Assembly: GCA_017577575.1 (NCBI GenBank)
Contig: PKRG01000012.1
Location: forward strand, 1-64,000
DNA length: 64,000 nucleotides
Source: Acidimicrobiia bacterium
GTDB taxonomy: Bacteria; Actinomycetota; Acidimicrobiia; Spongiisociales; ZC4RG35
Direction: 5' to 3'
Every line of letters starts with the position of its first letter. The first letter of the stretch is position 1. A model generated the notes under the pieces. It searched no databases, was not told the DNA's origin, and saw only the letters and a list, made by a program, of their open reading frames with translations. Positions 57,456 through 64,000 of this stretch are shown here, in pieces. The position numbers and the translations under genes are program-made.

Positions 57456-58052
57456 TCAGGAGCCCCATCGCTGCCAATGGAGGACCGATTCCAGGGGCTT
57501 TCGGCCCAGATCCAGCGACGACGACCGGCGGTCGGGGGCCGGGTGTCCCACCGTCACGATCCCGATCGGCGTGTACTCGGAGGGGATCTGCAGGATCGAC
57601 CGGAGGTCCGAGATGGCGTGGGTGCCGAGGAACCCGGCGGCCAACCCTTCGTTCACCGCCGCCAACAGCACCGCCATCAGTGAAGCCCCGATGTCGACCC
57701 ACCAGTAGGGGATGGGCCAGTCGATCTCCTTGCCCTCGGCGTCGAGCTTGTCGGGCATCCGGTAACGCCGGTGGTACGCCTCCTCGGACACGCACAGCAC
57801 GATGTGAGCCGGGGCCCGGGAGATCCACGGGTCGAAGCCCCGGGCGACGTACTCGTCCTCGTCGGCGGCGGCCGCGATCTGCGCCCGGATCTCCGCGTCG
57901 GTGACGACGATCACCGCCTGGCCCTGGCTGAACCCTGCCGAGGGAGCCCGGAGGGCCGCCTCCGCCACCCGGGTGAGGGCTGCTGGATCGACGGGCTCGT
58001 CACGGTAGTTGCGGACCATCCTGCGGCGGGCCAGCACCTCGGCGAAATCCAT
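57456..58052 (-). CDS. Nitroreductase-family FMN oxidoreductase
   Basis: A 198-residue flavoprotein: MDFAEVLARRRMVRNYRDEPVDPAALTRVAEAALRAPSAGFSQGQ has the usual FMN-phosphate arginines, and the C-terminal LAAGFLGTHAISDLRSILQIPSEYTPIGIVTVGHP closes the active site. Substrate unknown; such proteins also serve in F420 or cobalamin-linked steps. GAGGAG lies 5 bases before ATG 58052; a GTG at 58058, in a GTGA overlap with the previous stop, is an alternative start. It ends the run of genes downstream of the transhydrogenase. Confidence 0.9.
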   Translation of the reverse strand: MDFAEVLARRRMVRNYRDEPVDPAALTRVAEAALRAPSAGFSQGQAVIVVTDAEIRAQIAAAADEDEYVARGFDPWISRAPAHIVLCVSEEAYHRRYRMPDKLDAEGKEIDWPIPYWWVDIGASLMAVLLAAVNEGLAAGFLGTHAISDLRSILQIPSEYTPIGIVTVGHPAPDRRSSSLDLGRKPLESVLHWQRWGS

Positions 58053-58054
58053 CC

Positions 58055-58402
58055 TCACTCCTCTCTCACGGGTGGGTTCTGCAAGCCGTAGCGGATCGCC
58101 CGGACGATCCCGACGACGATCGCGGTCACCCCCAGGGCGAGCATCAGGAAAGTGGCGCCCGACGACAACCGGGCAGCCGCGGTCACCAGCAGCGCGCATC
58201 CGATCGCCGCCAGCGTGAAGAGCATCAGGTGCGGCCGGCGGCCCTCGTCGACCAGGCGCACCGGGTCGACGGTGGCGAACCACCACAGCGAGACCCCGAT
58301 CGCCGCCAGCGTGGCGAGGTGCACGCTGCCGGGGTTGGCGAAGAACGTGAGCCAGATGAGCACGGCCGAGGCGGTGATCCCGAAGACCAGCGACCTGGCC
58401 AC
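58055..58402 (-). CDS. Small four-helix membrane protein after pntB
   Basis: A 115-residue protein with four hydrophobic segments (LVFGITASAVLIWLTFF; LATLAAIGVSLWWFATV; HLMLFTLAAIGCALLVTAA; TFLMLALGVTAIVVGIVRAI). No family recognised. The GTG start 58402 directly abuts the pntB stop, and its own stop lies next to the nitroreductase start, so it is co-transcribed with both. Confidence 0.72.
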   Translation of the reverse strand: MARSLVFGITASAVLIWLTFFANPGSVHLATLAAIGVSLWWFATVDPVRLVDEGRRPHLMLFTLAAIGCALLVTAAARLSSGATFLMLALGVTAIVVGIVRAIRYGLQNPPVREE

Positions 58403-59773
58403 TCAGACGTCCTTCATGGCGTCGACTATCTGGGTCAGGCCCTTGCGGGCGTCGTCGAACAACATCAGCGTGTTGTCCAGGTAGAAGAGCGGGTTGTCGA
58501 TGCCGGCGAAGCCGGGCGACAGCGAGCGTTTGATCACCACCACCGTCTTGGCCTTGTCGACGTCGAGGATCGGCATGCCGGCGATGGGGCTGGCGGGATC
58601 GTCGCGGGCCAGCGGGTTGACGACGTCGTTGGCTCCCACCACCAGGGCCACGTCGGTGTGGGGGAAGTCGCGGTTGATCTCCTCCAGGTCGAAGAGCTTG
58701 TCGTAGTCGACGTCGGCCTCGGCCAGCAGCACGTTCATGTGCCCCGGCATGCGGCCCGCCACCGGATGGATGGCATAGCGGACCTCGACTCCCCGCTTCG
58801 TGAGCTCGTTCTCGAGCTCTTTCAGGGCGTGCTGGGCCTGGGCCACGGCCAGGCCGTATCCGGGCACCACCACGACGCTGCGGGCGTAGGCGAGGGAGAT
58901 GGCGACGTCCTCGGGGGTGGCCCGTCGCGCCGTCCTCCCCGAGTCGACGCCGTAGGCGCCCTCCTGGGCCCCGCCGAACGCCCCGAAGAGGACGTTGCCG
59001 AGCGTCCGGTTCATGGCCTTGACCATGATCATCGTCAGGATCAGGCCGGCCGCCCCCACCAGTGCCCCGGACACGATGAGGGCGTTCGAGTCGATGACGA
59101 ACCCGGCCGCGGCCGCCGCCAGGCCGGAGAGGGAGTTGAGGAACGAGATGACCACCGGCATGTCGGCCCCGCCGATGGGCAGCACCCGGGTGATGCCCAG
59201 GACCGCGGCGAAGGCGGTGGCCGCCCAAGCCCAGGCCGGCACGCCACCCGAGGCGATCATCATCACCGACGCCGCCACCATCCCCACCGCCAGGAGTGAG
59301 TCGCCGACCTTCTGGCCGGGATAGGTGATCGGGGCCCCGGAGACGAGCTCCTGCAGCTTGGCGAACGCCACCAGGCTCCCGGTCAGCGTCACCGTCCCGA
59401 TCAAGATGGAAGCAGCGGCCGTGACTCCGGTGCGGACGTCAGCGGCTCCGGCGTGGACCTCGATCAACGCCACCAGGGCGGAGGCGCCGCCACCGAGGCC
59501 GTTGAACAGCGCCACCAGCTGGGGCATGGCCGTCATCTCCACTCGCCGGGCCAGCACCGCCCCGACGGCGGCACCGACGACGAGGCCGGCGACGATCGTG
59601 GTGTAGCCGACTATCCGCTGGTCGAGCAGCGTCACCACCACCGCGATCAGCATCCCCACCGCCGCCATCTGGTTGCCCGAGCGGGCCGTCTTCGGCGACG
59701 ACATCCGCTTCAGGCCGACGATGAAGAGGACGACGGCGACGAGGTAGAGGTACTCGCCGAGGACGGGGCTCAT
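58403..59773 (-). CDS. pntB: NAD(P) transhydrogenase subunit beta
   Basis: A 456-residue membrane protein: nine or so helices (GSFNGLGGGASALVAL-like segment FNGLGGGASALVALIEVHAG near residues 88-107), then the NADP-binding domain III with VVVPGYGLAVAQAQHALKELENELTKRGVEVRYAIHPVAGRMPGHMNVLLAEADVDYDKLFDLEEINRDF and VALVVGANDVVNPLARDDPASPIAGMPIL. It moves protons while exchanging hydride between NADH and NADP. It overlaps pntAB by ATGA. Confidence 0.95.
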   Translation of the reverse strand: MSPVLGEYLYLVAVVLFIVGLKRMSSPKTARSGNQMAAVGMLIAVVVTLLDQRIVGYTTIVAGLVVGAAVGAVLARRVEMTAMPQLVALFNGLGGGASALVALIEVHAGAADVRTGVTAAASILIGTVTLTGSLVAFAKLQELVSGAPITYPGQKVGDSLLAVGMVAASVMMIASGGVPAWAWAATAFAAVLGITRVLPIGGADMPVVISFLNSLSGLAAAAAGFVIDSNALIVSGALVGAAGLILTMIMVKAMNRTLGNVLFGAFGGAQEGAYGVDSGRTARRATPEDVAISLAYARSVVVVPGYGLAVAQAQHALKELENELTKRGVEVRYAIHPVAGRMPGHMNVLLAEADVDYDKLFDLEEINRDFPHTDVALVVGANDVVNPLARDDPASPIAGMPILDVDKAKTVVVIKRSLSPGFAGIDNPLFYLDNTLMLFDDARKGLTQIVDAMKDV

Positions 59774-60060
59774 CGCTGGCCGTCCCTCTGGCGGAACATG
59801 CCCAGCATCCGGTCGGTGACCAGGAAGCCCCCGACGACGTTGACGGTGGCGAAAACGACCGCCAGGAAACCGAGGATCTGGCTCGCCGGCCCCTCGGCCA
59901 CCCCGGCGGCGAGGAGGGCGCCGATGATCGTGATCCCCGAGATGGCGTTCGATCCCGACATCAGCGGCGTGTGGAGGGTCGGGGGCACCTTGCTGATGAC
60001 CTCGAAGCCGGCGAACGACGCCAGCACGAACACCGTGATCGGCACCAGCAGGTCTTCCAC
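59770..60060 (-). CDS. pntAB: NAD(P) transhydrogenase alpha subunit, part 2 (membrane)
   Basis: A 96-residue membrane subunit with three helices (ITVFVLASFAGFEVISKVPPTLHTPLMSGSNAISGITIIGALLAAG). The PPxLHTPLMSxxNAISG stretch is the signature of this chain. In this organism the alpha chain is split, as in many actinobacteria and alphaproteobacteria. The start chosen is GTG 60060, 7 bases after GAGAGGA; a GTG at 60075 would overlap pntAA. Confidence 0.93.
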   Translation of the reverse strand: MEDLLVPITVFVLASFAGFEVISKVPPTLHTPLMSGSNAISGITIIGALLAAGVAEGPASQILGFLAVVFATVNVVGGFLVTDRMLGMFRQRDGQR

Positions 60061-60061
60061 G

Positions 60062-61189
60062 TCAGTTCCTCTCACTCGACATAGACCGAACCCGATCGTG
60101 GGTGATCTCGCCTCCGGTCGCCACGGTCGAAAGTCTGACGATCTCGTCGTCGACGCCCACGTCGAGCCCGCCTTCGGAGTCCGTGACCAACGCGACGTAG
60201 TTGACGACGTTGCGCGAGAAGAGCTGGGAGGCGTGGTTGGCGCTGCGTGAGGGCAGATCCAGCGGAGCCGAGACCTTGACCCCGTCGACGACCACCGTCT
60301 CGCCGGGCCGGCTCACCTCGCAGTTTCCTCCCGTGGCGCCGGAGGTGTCGACGACCACCGAGCCGGCGCGCATCTCCGACACCATCTCGGCGGTGACCAG
60401 CCGCGGCGCCGGACGGCCGGGGATGGCGGCGGTGGTGATCACGGCGTCGGATGAGGTGACGGGCCCGAACAGGCCCTCCAGCAGACGCTTCTCGGCTTCG
60501 TCGGCAAGCTCCTTGGCGTAGCCGCCGGAGGCCTCGGCGTCCTGGGGCTCGATGTCGACGGAGACGAACGTGGCGCCGAGCGACTCGACTTGCTCGGCGG
60601 CGGCCGCCCGCACGTCGAACCCGGAGACCACTGCACCCAGGCGCCGGGCGGTGGCGATGGCCTGGAGGCCGGCGACACCGGCGCCGAGGACCAGCACGTT
60701 GGCCGGGCGGATCGTGCCGGCGGCGGTGGTGAGCATCGGGAAGATCCGGTCGCACAGGGCGGCCGCTTCCAGCGCGGCCTGGTAGCCGGCGAGCGAGGCC
60801 TGGGAGGACAGGACGTCCACCGCCTGGGCCCGGGTCGTGCGGGGGACCAGTTCGAATGCCAGCAAGGTGGCGCCGGTGGCGACGAGAGAGGCGAGCGCGT
60901 CGGGGGAGCCCAGCGGGTCGAGAGGGTCGAGCAGGCCGAGCACGGCCCGGGCGCCACCGACCCGGGCAGGGTCGGGCCGTTCGACACAGACGAGGAGGTC
61001 CGTTCCGGCGCCGTCGCCGATGGTGGCGCCGGCTTCCGTGTACTCCCGGTCACCGAATCCCGAACGACTGCCGGCGCCGGGGTCGATCGAGACGCGGTGG
61101 CCGTTGCCGACCAGCTGACGGACGCCATCGGGGGTGAGCGCTACCCGCCGCTCCCACTCCGTCGTGGCGGCGAGGGCGTGTATCTGCAT
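60062..61189 (-). CDS. pntAA: NAD(P) transhydrogenase alpha subunit, part 1 (NAD-binding)
   Basis: A 375-residue cytoplasmic domain I related to alanine dehydrogenase: ERRVALTPDGVRQLVGNGHRVSIDPGAG, AFELVPRTTRAQAVDVLSSQASLAGYQA, VLVLGAGVAGLQAIATARRLGAVVSGFDVR (dinucleotide fold near residues 165-195) and SDAVITTAAIPGRPAPRLVTAEMV. The start at ATG 61189 gives MQIHALAATTEWERRVALTP. It is divergent from the Usp-CBS gene with 77 bases between, sharing the direct repeat GCAGACTC. Confidence 0.93.
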   Translation of the reverse strand: MQIHALAATTEWERRVALTPDGVRQLVGNGHRVSIDPGAGSRSGFGDREYTEAGATIGDGAGTDLLVCVERPDPARVGGARAVLGLLDPLDPLGSPDALASLVATGATLLAFELVPRTTRAQAVDVLSSQASLAGYQAALEAAALCDRIFPMLTTAAGTIRPANVLVLGAGVAGLQAIATARRLGAVVSGFDVRAAAAEQVESLGATFVSVDIEPQDAEASGGYAKELADEAEKRLLEGLFGPVTSSDAVITTAAIPGRPAPRLVTAEMVSEMRAGSVVVDTSGATGGNCEVSRPGETVVVDGVKVSAPLDLPSRSANHASQLFSRNVVNYVALVTDSEGGLDVGVDDEIVRLSTVATGGEITHDRVRSMSSERN

Positions 61190-61266
61190 GCACCCATGGT
61201 TGCAGACTCCGAACCCGCCCCTGTACGTCCGGAACAAACTCGGCTTCTGTGGCAGACTCTGGGTCG

Positions 61267-62172
61267 ATGACCTCACGTGCCGACGCCTCGACTCTTCGGG
61301 TGGTCTGGACGAGAGGCCGGGGTTGTCGCGAACTCGCCGAGCTCCTCGCCGGCACCGACGCCCTCCGCGTCCAAGGAGATCCCGTCAGTGTCTGTGTGGC
61401 CGAGCGCGCCGACATCCTCGTCACTCGCCGCCTCCAGACCTCCTTCGACCTGATCGACCTGGCGGTGCCGGTCGACGTCGACACCGAAGCCGTCGGCCAC
61501 GTCGTGGCGGCGGTGGCGGGCGGCCCCCACTCGATGCTGGCGGCGAAGGTCGCCCACCGGCTGGGGGAGGCCCTCGGTGTGCCCTCGTCCATGGTCGCCG
61601 CCTACCCCGAAGGCGGGGACCCCGGCCAGGCGCGTCAGGTGGTCGACGGGATATCCCCGGAGGTGCCCGGCCTCGAGTACCGGACGCTGGCGGTGTCGGC
61701 GGTCGCCGACCTGGTCGCCGACCTGCCCGAGAGGAGCCTCCTCGTGTTCGGCGCCCCCGGGGGCTCCTGGTTCCATCGCCGTCTGTTCGGTCCCGGCGCC
61801 CGCCTCCGCGCCCAGGCCGACGTCGGGGCGGTGGTGGTGAAATCTGCTCCGCGGAGGGTGTTCCAGGTCATGGGGGAGCCGGCGTTCGTCGCCCCCATGA
61901 TGCAGGCGGGCGACGCCCTCAAGCTGCGTGACGAGCGGGTCCTGGCCGTCGCCGACGCCGGTCGCCTGGTGGGGATCGTCCGGCGGTCCCGGCTCTTGGA
62001 CACGGACCCGTCGACGCCGGTAGGCCAGTTGATGGACGAGCCGGTGGCCGTCGAACAGACCGACTCCATCGAGACCGCCATTGCGCTTCGGCCCCTGTTC
62101 GGGACCGACCCGATCCCGGTGGTCGACTCCGACGGGCGGCTCGTCGGCGGACTGGTCCTGGGAGAGCCCTGA
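61267..62172 (+). CDS. Usp-like domain fused to a CBS-domain pair
   Basis: A 301-residue protein from ATG 61267. Residues 1-190 look Usp-like (VAHRLGEALGVPSSMVAAYPEGG and SLLVFGAPGGSWFHRRLFGPGARLRAQADVGAVVVK, with the G-x2-G-x9-G pattern partly kept). Residues 195-301 form two CBS motifs: ALKLRDERVLAVADAGRLVGIVRRSRLLDTD and SIETAIALRPLFGTDPIPVVDSDGRLVGGLVLG. CBS pairs usually bind adenosine nucleotides. It is 15 bases upstream of a betaine-type ABC importer and may sense ATP or ionic strength for it. Confidence 0.78.
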   Translation: MTSRADASTLRVVWTRGRGCRELAELLAGTDALRVQGDPVSVCVAERADILVTRRLQTSFDLIDLAVPVDVDTEAVGHVVAAVAGGPHSMLAAKVAHRLGEALGVPSSMVAAYPEGGDPGQARQVVDGISPEVPGLEYRTLAVSAVADLVADLPERSLLVFGAPGGSWFHRRLFGPGARLRAQADVGAVVVKSAPRRVFQVMGEPAFVAPMMQAGDALKLRDERVLAVADAGRLVGIVRRSRLLDTDPSTPVGQLMDEPVAVEQTDSIETAIALRPLFGTDPIPVVDSDGRLVGGLVLGEP

Positions 62173-62187
62173 GTCGATGGAGGCGCC

Positions 62188-63291
62188 GTGGCCGACAGCA
62201 TGATCCGCCTCGAAGAAGTGATCAAGACGTTCCCCGGGGCGGACAGGCCGGCGGTGGACGGTCTCTCCCTCGAAGTGGGGAGGGGAGAGTTCGTCACCCT
62301 GGTCGGCCCGTCGGGCTGCGGCAAGACGACCACGCTGAAGATGATCAACCGGATCATCGAGCCGACGTCGGGAACGATCTGGGTCGACGGCGCCAAGGCC
62401 ACCGACATGCCCGCTTTCGAGCTCCGCCGGTCCATCGGCTACGTGATCCAACAGATCGGCTTGTTCCCGCACCGGACGATCGCCCAGAACATCGCCACCG
62501 TCCCCGAGCTCCTCGGCTGGGACGAGGCGCGGATCCGCCGCCGCGTCGCCGAGCTCGTCGAACTGGTCGGGCTTGCCCCCGAGATGCTCGACCGCTACCC
62601 GTCGGAGCTGTCGGGGGGCCAGCAGCAGCGGGTCGGGGTGGCCCGGGCACTCGCTGCCGATCCGCCCGTCCTCCTGATGGACGAGCCTTTCGGGGCGGTC
62701 GACCCGATCGTCCGCGGCCGCCTCCAGGACGAGTTCCTCGCCCTCCAGCGCGAGCTCAAGAAGACGGTCGTGTTCGTCACCCACGACATCGACGAGGCGA
62801 TCAAGATGGGGGACCGGGTGGCGATCCTCAACATCGGCGGGGTGCTGGAGCAATACGACACCCCCGACCGGATCCTGGCCGAGCCCGCCAACGACTTCGT
62901 CGCCGGCTTCCTCGGGGCCGACCGCGGCATCAAGCGCCTCTCGCTCATCCCGCTGCGGTCCGTCGACCTGCCCACCGGGGCGGTCTGTGACGTGAGCGAC
63001 ACTCCCGAGACCGCCCGCGAGGCGATGCTCGCCCAGGGATGGGACTGGGTCACCGTGCTCGACGGTGAGCGGCTGCTCGGCTGGGTGTGGGGGTCGGAGC
63101 TGGAAGGGGTGAGCAAGGTGGGGGAGGCGACGCCCCGGCCGTTCCGGGTCACCGTCGACGCCGGAGCCACGTTGCGCGAGGCTCTCGACGCCATCGTCAA
63201 CACCCGCAACAACGTCGGGGTGGTGGTGGAGGGCGATGCCTATCGGGGCATCCTCACGCTCGACCTGCTGACGGTGGAGCTGACCCGGTGA
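62188..63291 (+). CDS. opuCA: Glycine betaine/choline-type ABC transporter ATPase with CBS domain
   Basis: A 367-residue ATPase: Walker A GPSGCGKTTTLKMINRIIEPTSG near residues 40-62, VIQQIGLFPHRTIAQNIATVP, signature LSGGQQQRVGVARALAADP, Walker B VLLMDEPFGAVDP, H-loop FVTHDIDEAIKMGDRVAIL. The IQQIGLFPH-type Q-loop and MGDRVAI are typical of OpuCA/ProV proteins. A CBS pair fills residues about 265-365. The start is GTG 62188 with GGAGG 4 bases upstream. Confidence 0.92.
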   Translation: MADSMIRLEEVIKTFPGADRPAVDGLSLEVGRGEFVTLVGPSGCGKTTTLKMINRIIEPTSGTIWVDGAKATDMPAFELRRSIGYVIQQIGLFPHRTIAQNIATVPELLGWDEARIRRRVAELVELVGLAPEMLDRYPSELSGGQQQRVGVARALAADPPVLLMDEPFGAVDPIVRGRLQDEFLALQRELKKTVVFVTHDIDEAIKMGDRVAILNIGGVLEQYDTPDRILAEPANDFVAGFLGADRGIKRLSLIPLRSVDLPTGAVCDVSDTPETAREAMLAQGWDWVTVLDGERLLGWVWGSELEGVSKVGEATPRPFRVTVDAGATLREALDAIVNTRNNVGVVVEGDAYRGILTLDLLTVELTR

Positions 63292-63962
63292 GCGTGGTCG
63301 CCCAGGCCGCCCCGCTGATCGACTGGGCGTGGATCGTCGACCACCTCGACGACATGTGGGACCGCACGGTCGAGCACGTGGTCCTCACCGGGCTCGCGGT
63401 GGGCATCGGCCTCGTCGTCTCCGTCGCCCTGTCGGTCGTGGCGCTCCGCTTCCGCCGCACCTACGCCCCGATCAGCTGGACCTCCGGGGTGCTCTACACG
63501 ATCCCCAGCATCGCCCTGTTCGCCTTCCTCGTCCCGTTCACCGGGCTCAGCCTGTTGACCGCCGAGATAGGCCTCGTCTCCTACACGCTCCTGATCCTGA
63601 TCCGCAACATCGTCGCCGGCATCGATGGGGTGCCGGCGTCGGTGGTGGAGGCCGCCCGGGCGATGGGCTACACCGAGCGGCGCCTGTTCTGGGAGATCCA
63701 GTTGCCGCTCGCCGTCCCTGTCGTGATGGCGGGCATCCGCATCGCCGCCGTCACCGTGGTGGGCCTGGTCACGGTCACCAGCCTGATCGGCCAGGGCGGA
63801 TACGGCGCCCTGATCCTCCGGGGACTGTCCCGCAACTTCGCCACCGAGATCTTCGTCGGTACGTTCCTCTCCATCGCTCTCGCCGTGGCCATCGACTTCG
63901 GGCTCCTCGGCGTGCAGCGGCTGGTCGCACCTTGGATGCGTCGGCGGCCGAGGGCGGCATGA
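63288..63962 (+). CDS. opuCB: Betaine-type ABC transporter permease (OpuCB-like)
   Basis: A 224-residue permease with about six helices and the loop VEAARAMGYTERRLFWEIQLPLAVPVVMAGIR near residues 120-150, the OpuCB/ProW signature. IGQGGYGALILRGLSRN is also typical. The start is GTG 63288 overlapping the ATPase stop (GTGA). Confidence 0.92.
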   Translation: MSVVAQAAPLIDWAWIVDHLDDMWDRTVEHVVLTGLAVGIGLVVSVALSVVALRFRRTYAPISWTSGVLYTIPSIALFAFLVPFTGLSLLTAEIGLVSYTLLILIRNIVAGIDGVPASVVEAARAMGYTERRLFWEIQLPLAVPVVMAGIRIAAVTVVGLVTVTSLIGQGGYGALILRGLSRNFATEIFVGTFLSIALAVAIDFGLLGVQRLVAPWMRRRPRAA

Positions 63963-64000
63963 TCGAGTTCCTGGGCGAAGTCGGCGCGTTTCTCTCCTCT
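63959..64000 (+). CDS. Second betaine-type ABC permease (OpuCD-like), start only
   Basis: Only the first 14 codons are visible (MIEFLGEVGAFLSS). It begins in an ATGA overlap with the previous permease. OpuC-type importers often have a second permease and a binding protein next, so an OpuCD-like subunit is expected. Too short for a firm call. Confidence 0.5.
   Translation, partial: MIEFLGEVGAFLSS

Overview
The window comes from a GC-rich actinomycete chromosome. It shows heavy use of GTG and TTG starts, many ATGA, GTGA or TGATG stop/start overlaps, a set of actinobacterial family genes (DUF3090 with SCO1664-like and MSMEG_4193-like proteins, an F420-type LLM oxidoreductase, TCGAAC-N4-GTTCGA SOS box, TTGCAA-N5-TTGCAA Nur box) and a class A RNase P RNA. 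Several traits are unusual for Streptomyces or Mycobacterium: System I cytochrome c maturation, a class II xylose isomerase, a CDC48-like AAA protein and a YerC/HisR histidine regulator. A deep-branching class such as Acidimicrobiia fits best, but that is inference. Apart from sugar loci that could have been acquired, it looks like core chromosome. I see no phage, insertion sequence, CRISPR array or tRNA.

Layout. 1-8683 (minus): GlsB-like membrane protein (cut by the edge), the SCO1664/DUF3090/phosphomutase-like trio, an SRAP protein and trehalose-phosphate synthase OtsA with a folded candidate leader RNA. TerC follows under a yybP-ykoY (Mn2+) riboswitch, then a universal stress protein and an amylo-1,6-glucosidase-like enzyme. 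8794-13238 (plus): a LacI regulator and a sugar ABC importer without its own ATPase, divergent from the glucosidase. 13239-17123 (minus): flavin disulfide oxidoreductase, DUF1992 protein, and a MarR-controlled DHA2 efflux pump. 17213-17844 (plus): two small lipoproteins. 17933-19662 (minus): YjbR/HhH protein, an unknown protein and rnpB.

19716-30161 (minus) is one xylose/xyloside locus: LacI, binding protein, two permeases, GH3 xylosidase, xylose isomerase, mutarotase-like protein and xylulokinase. It carries LacI-type operator motifs and a strong stem-loop between the binding protein and permease genes. 30274-36579 holds a small membrane protein, trpD, a holin-like protein and a Nur regulator controlling a NikMN-Q-O nickel importer through a near-perfect Nur box; a hydrolase-like protein lacking its catalytic serine is coupled to the importer. 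36580-42982 (minus) is a complete ccmABCDEF-HI-G cluster, including a 35-residue CcmD, opposite an ArsR-type regulator.

44496-50253 is histidine biosynthesis: yerC/hisR-hisG-D-B-H-F-IE on minus and hisA on plus, sharing a central promoter region with an inverted repeat; hisC is absent. 50274-56283 has an LLM oxidoreductase, a two-module AAA protein whose first module is degenerate, an SOS-controlled exonuclease/GIY-YIG nuclease, an RNA 2'-O-methyltransferase and an ECF sigma factor with a leaderless-type promoter. 56293-61189 has a repeat-tailed membrane protein, a nitroreductase and the proton-translocating transhydrogenase (pntAA-pntAB-pntB). 61267-64000 (plus) opens a betaine/choline-type ABC importer preceded by a Usp-CBS protein and runs off the edge.

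Recurring regulatory theme: several genes have a TAnnnT -10 element only 6-9 nt from the start codon (marR, ECF sigma, nur, LLM oxidoreductase, AAA protein, trpD), which points to leaderless or nearly leaderless transcripts, while others have strong Shine-Dalgarno sequences.
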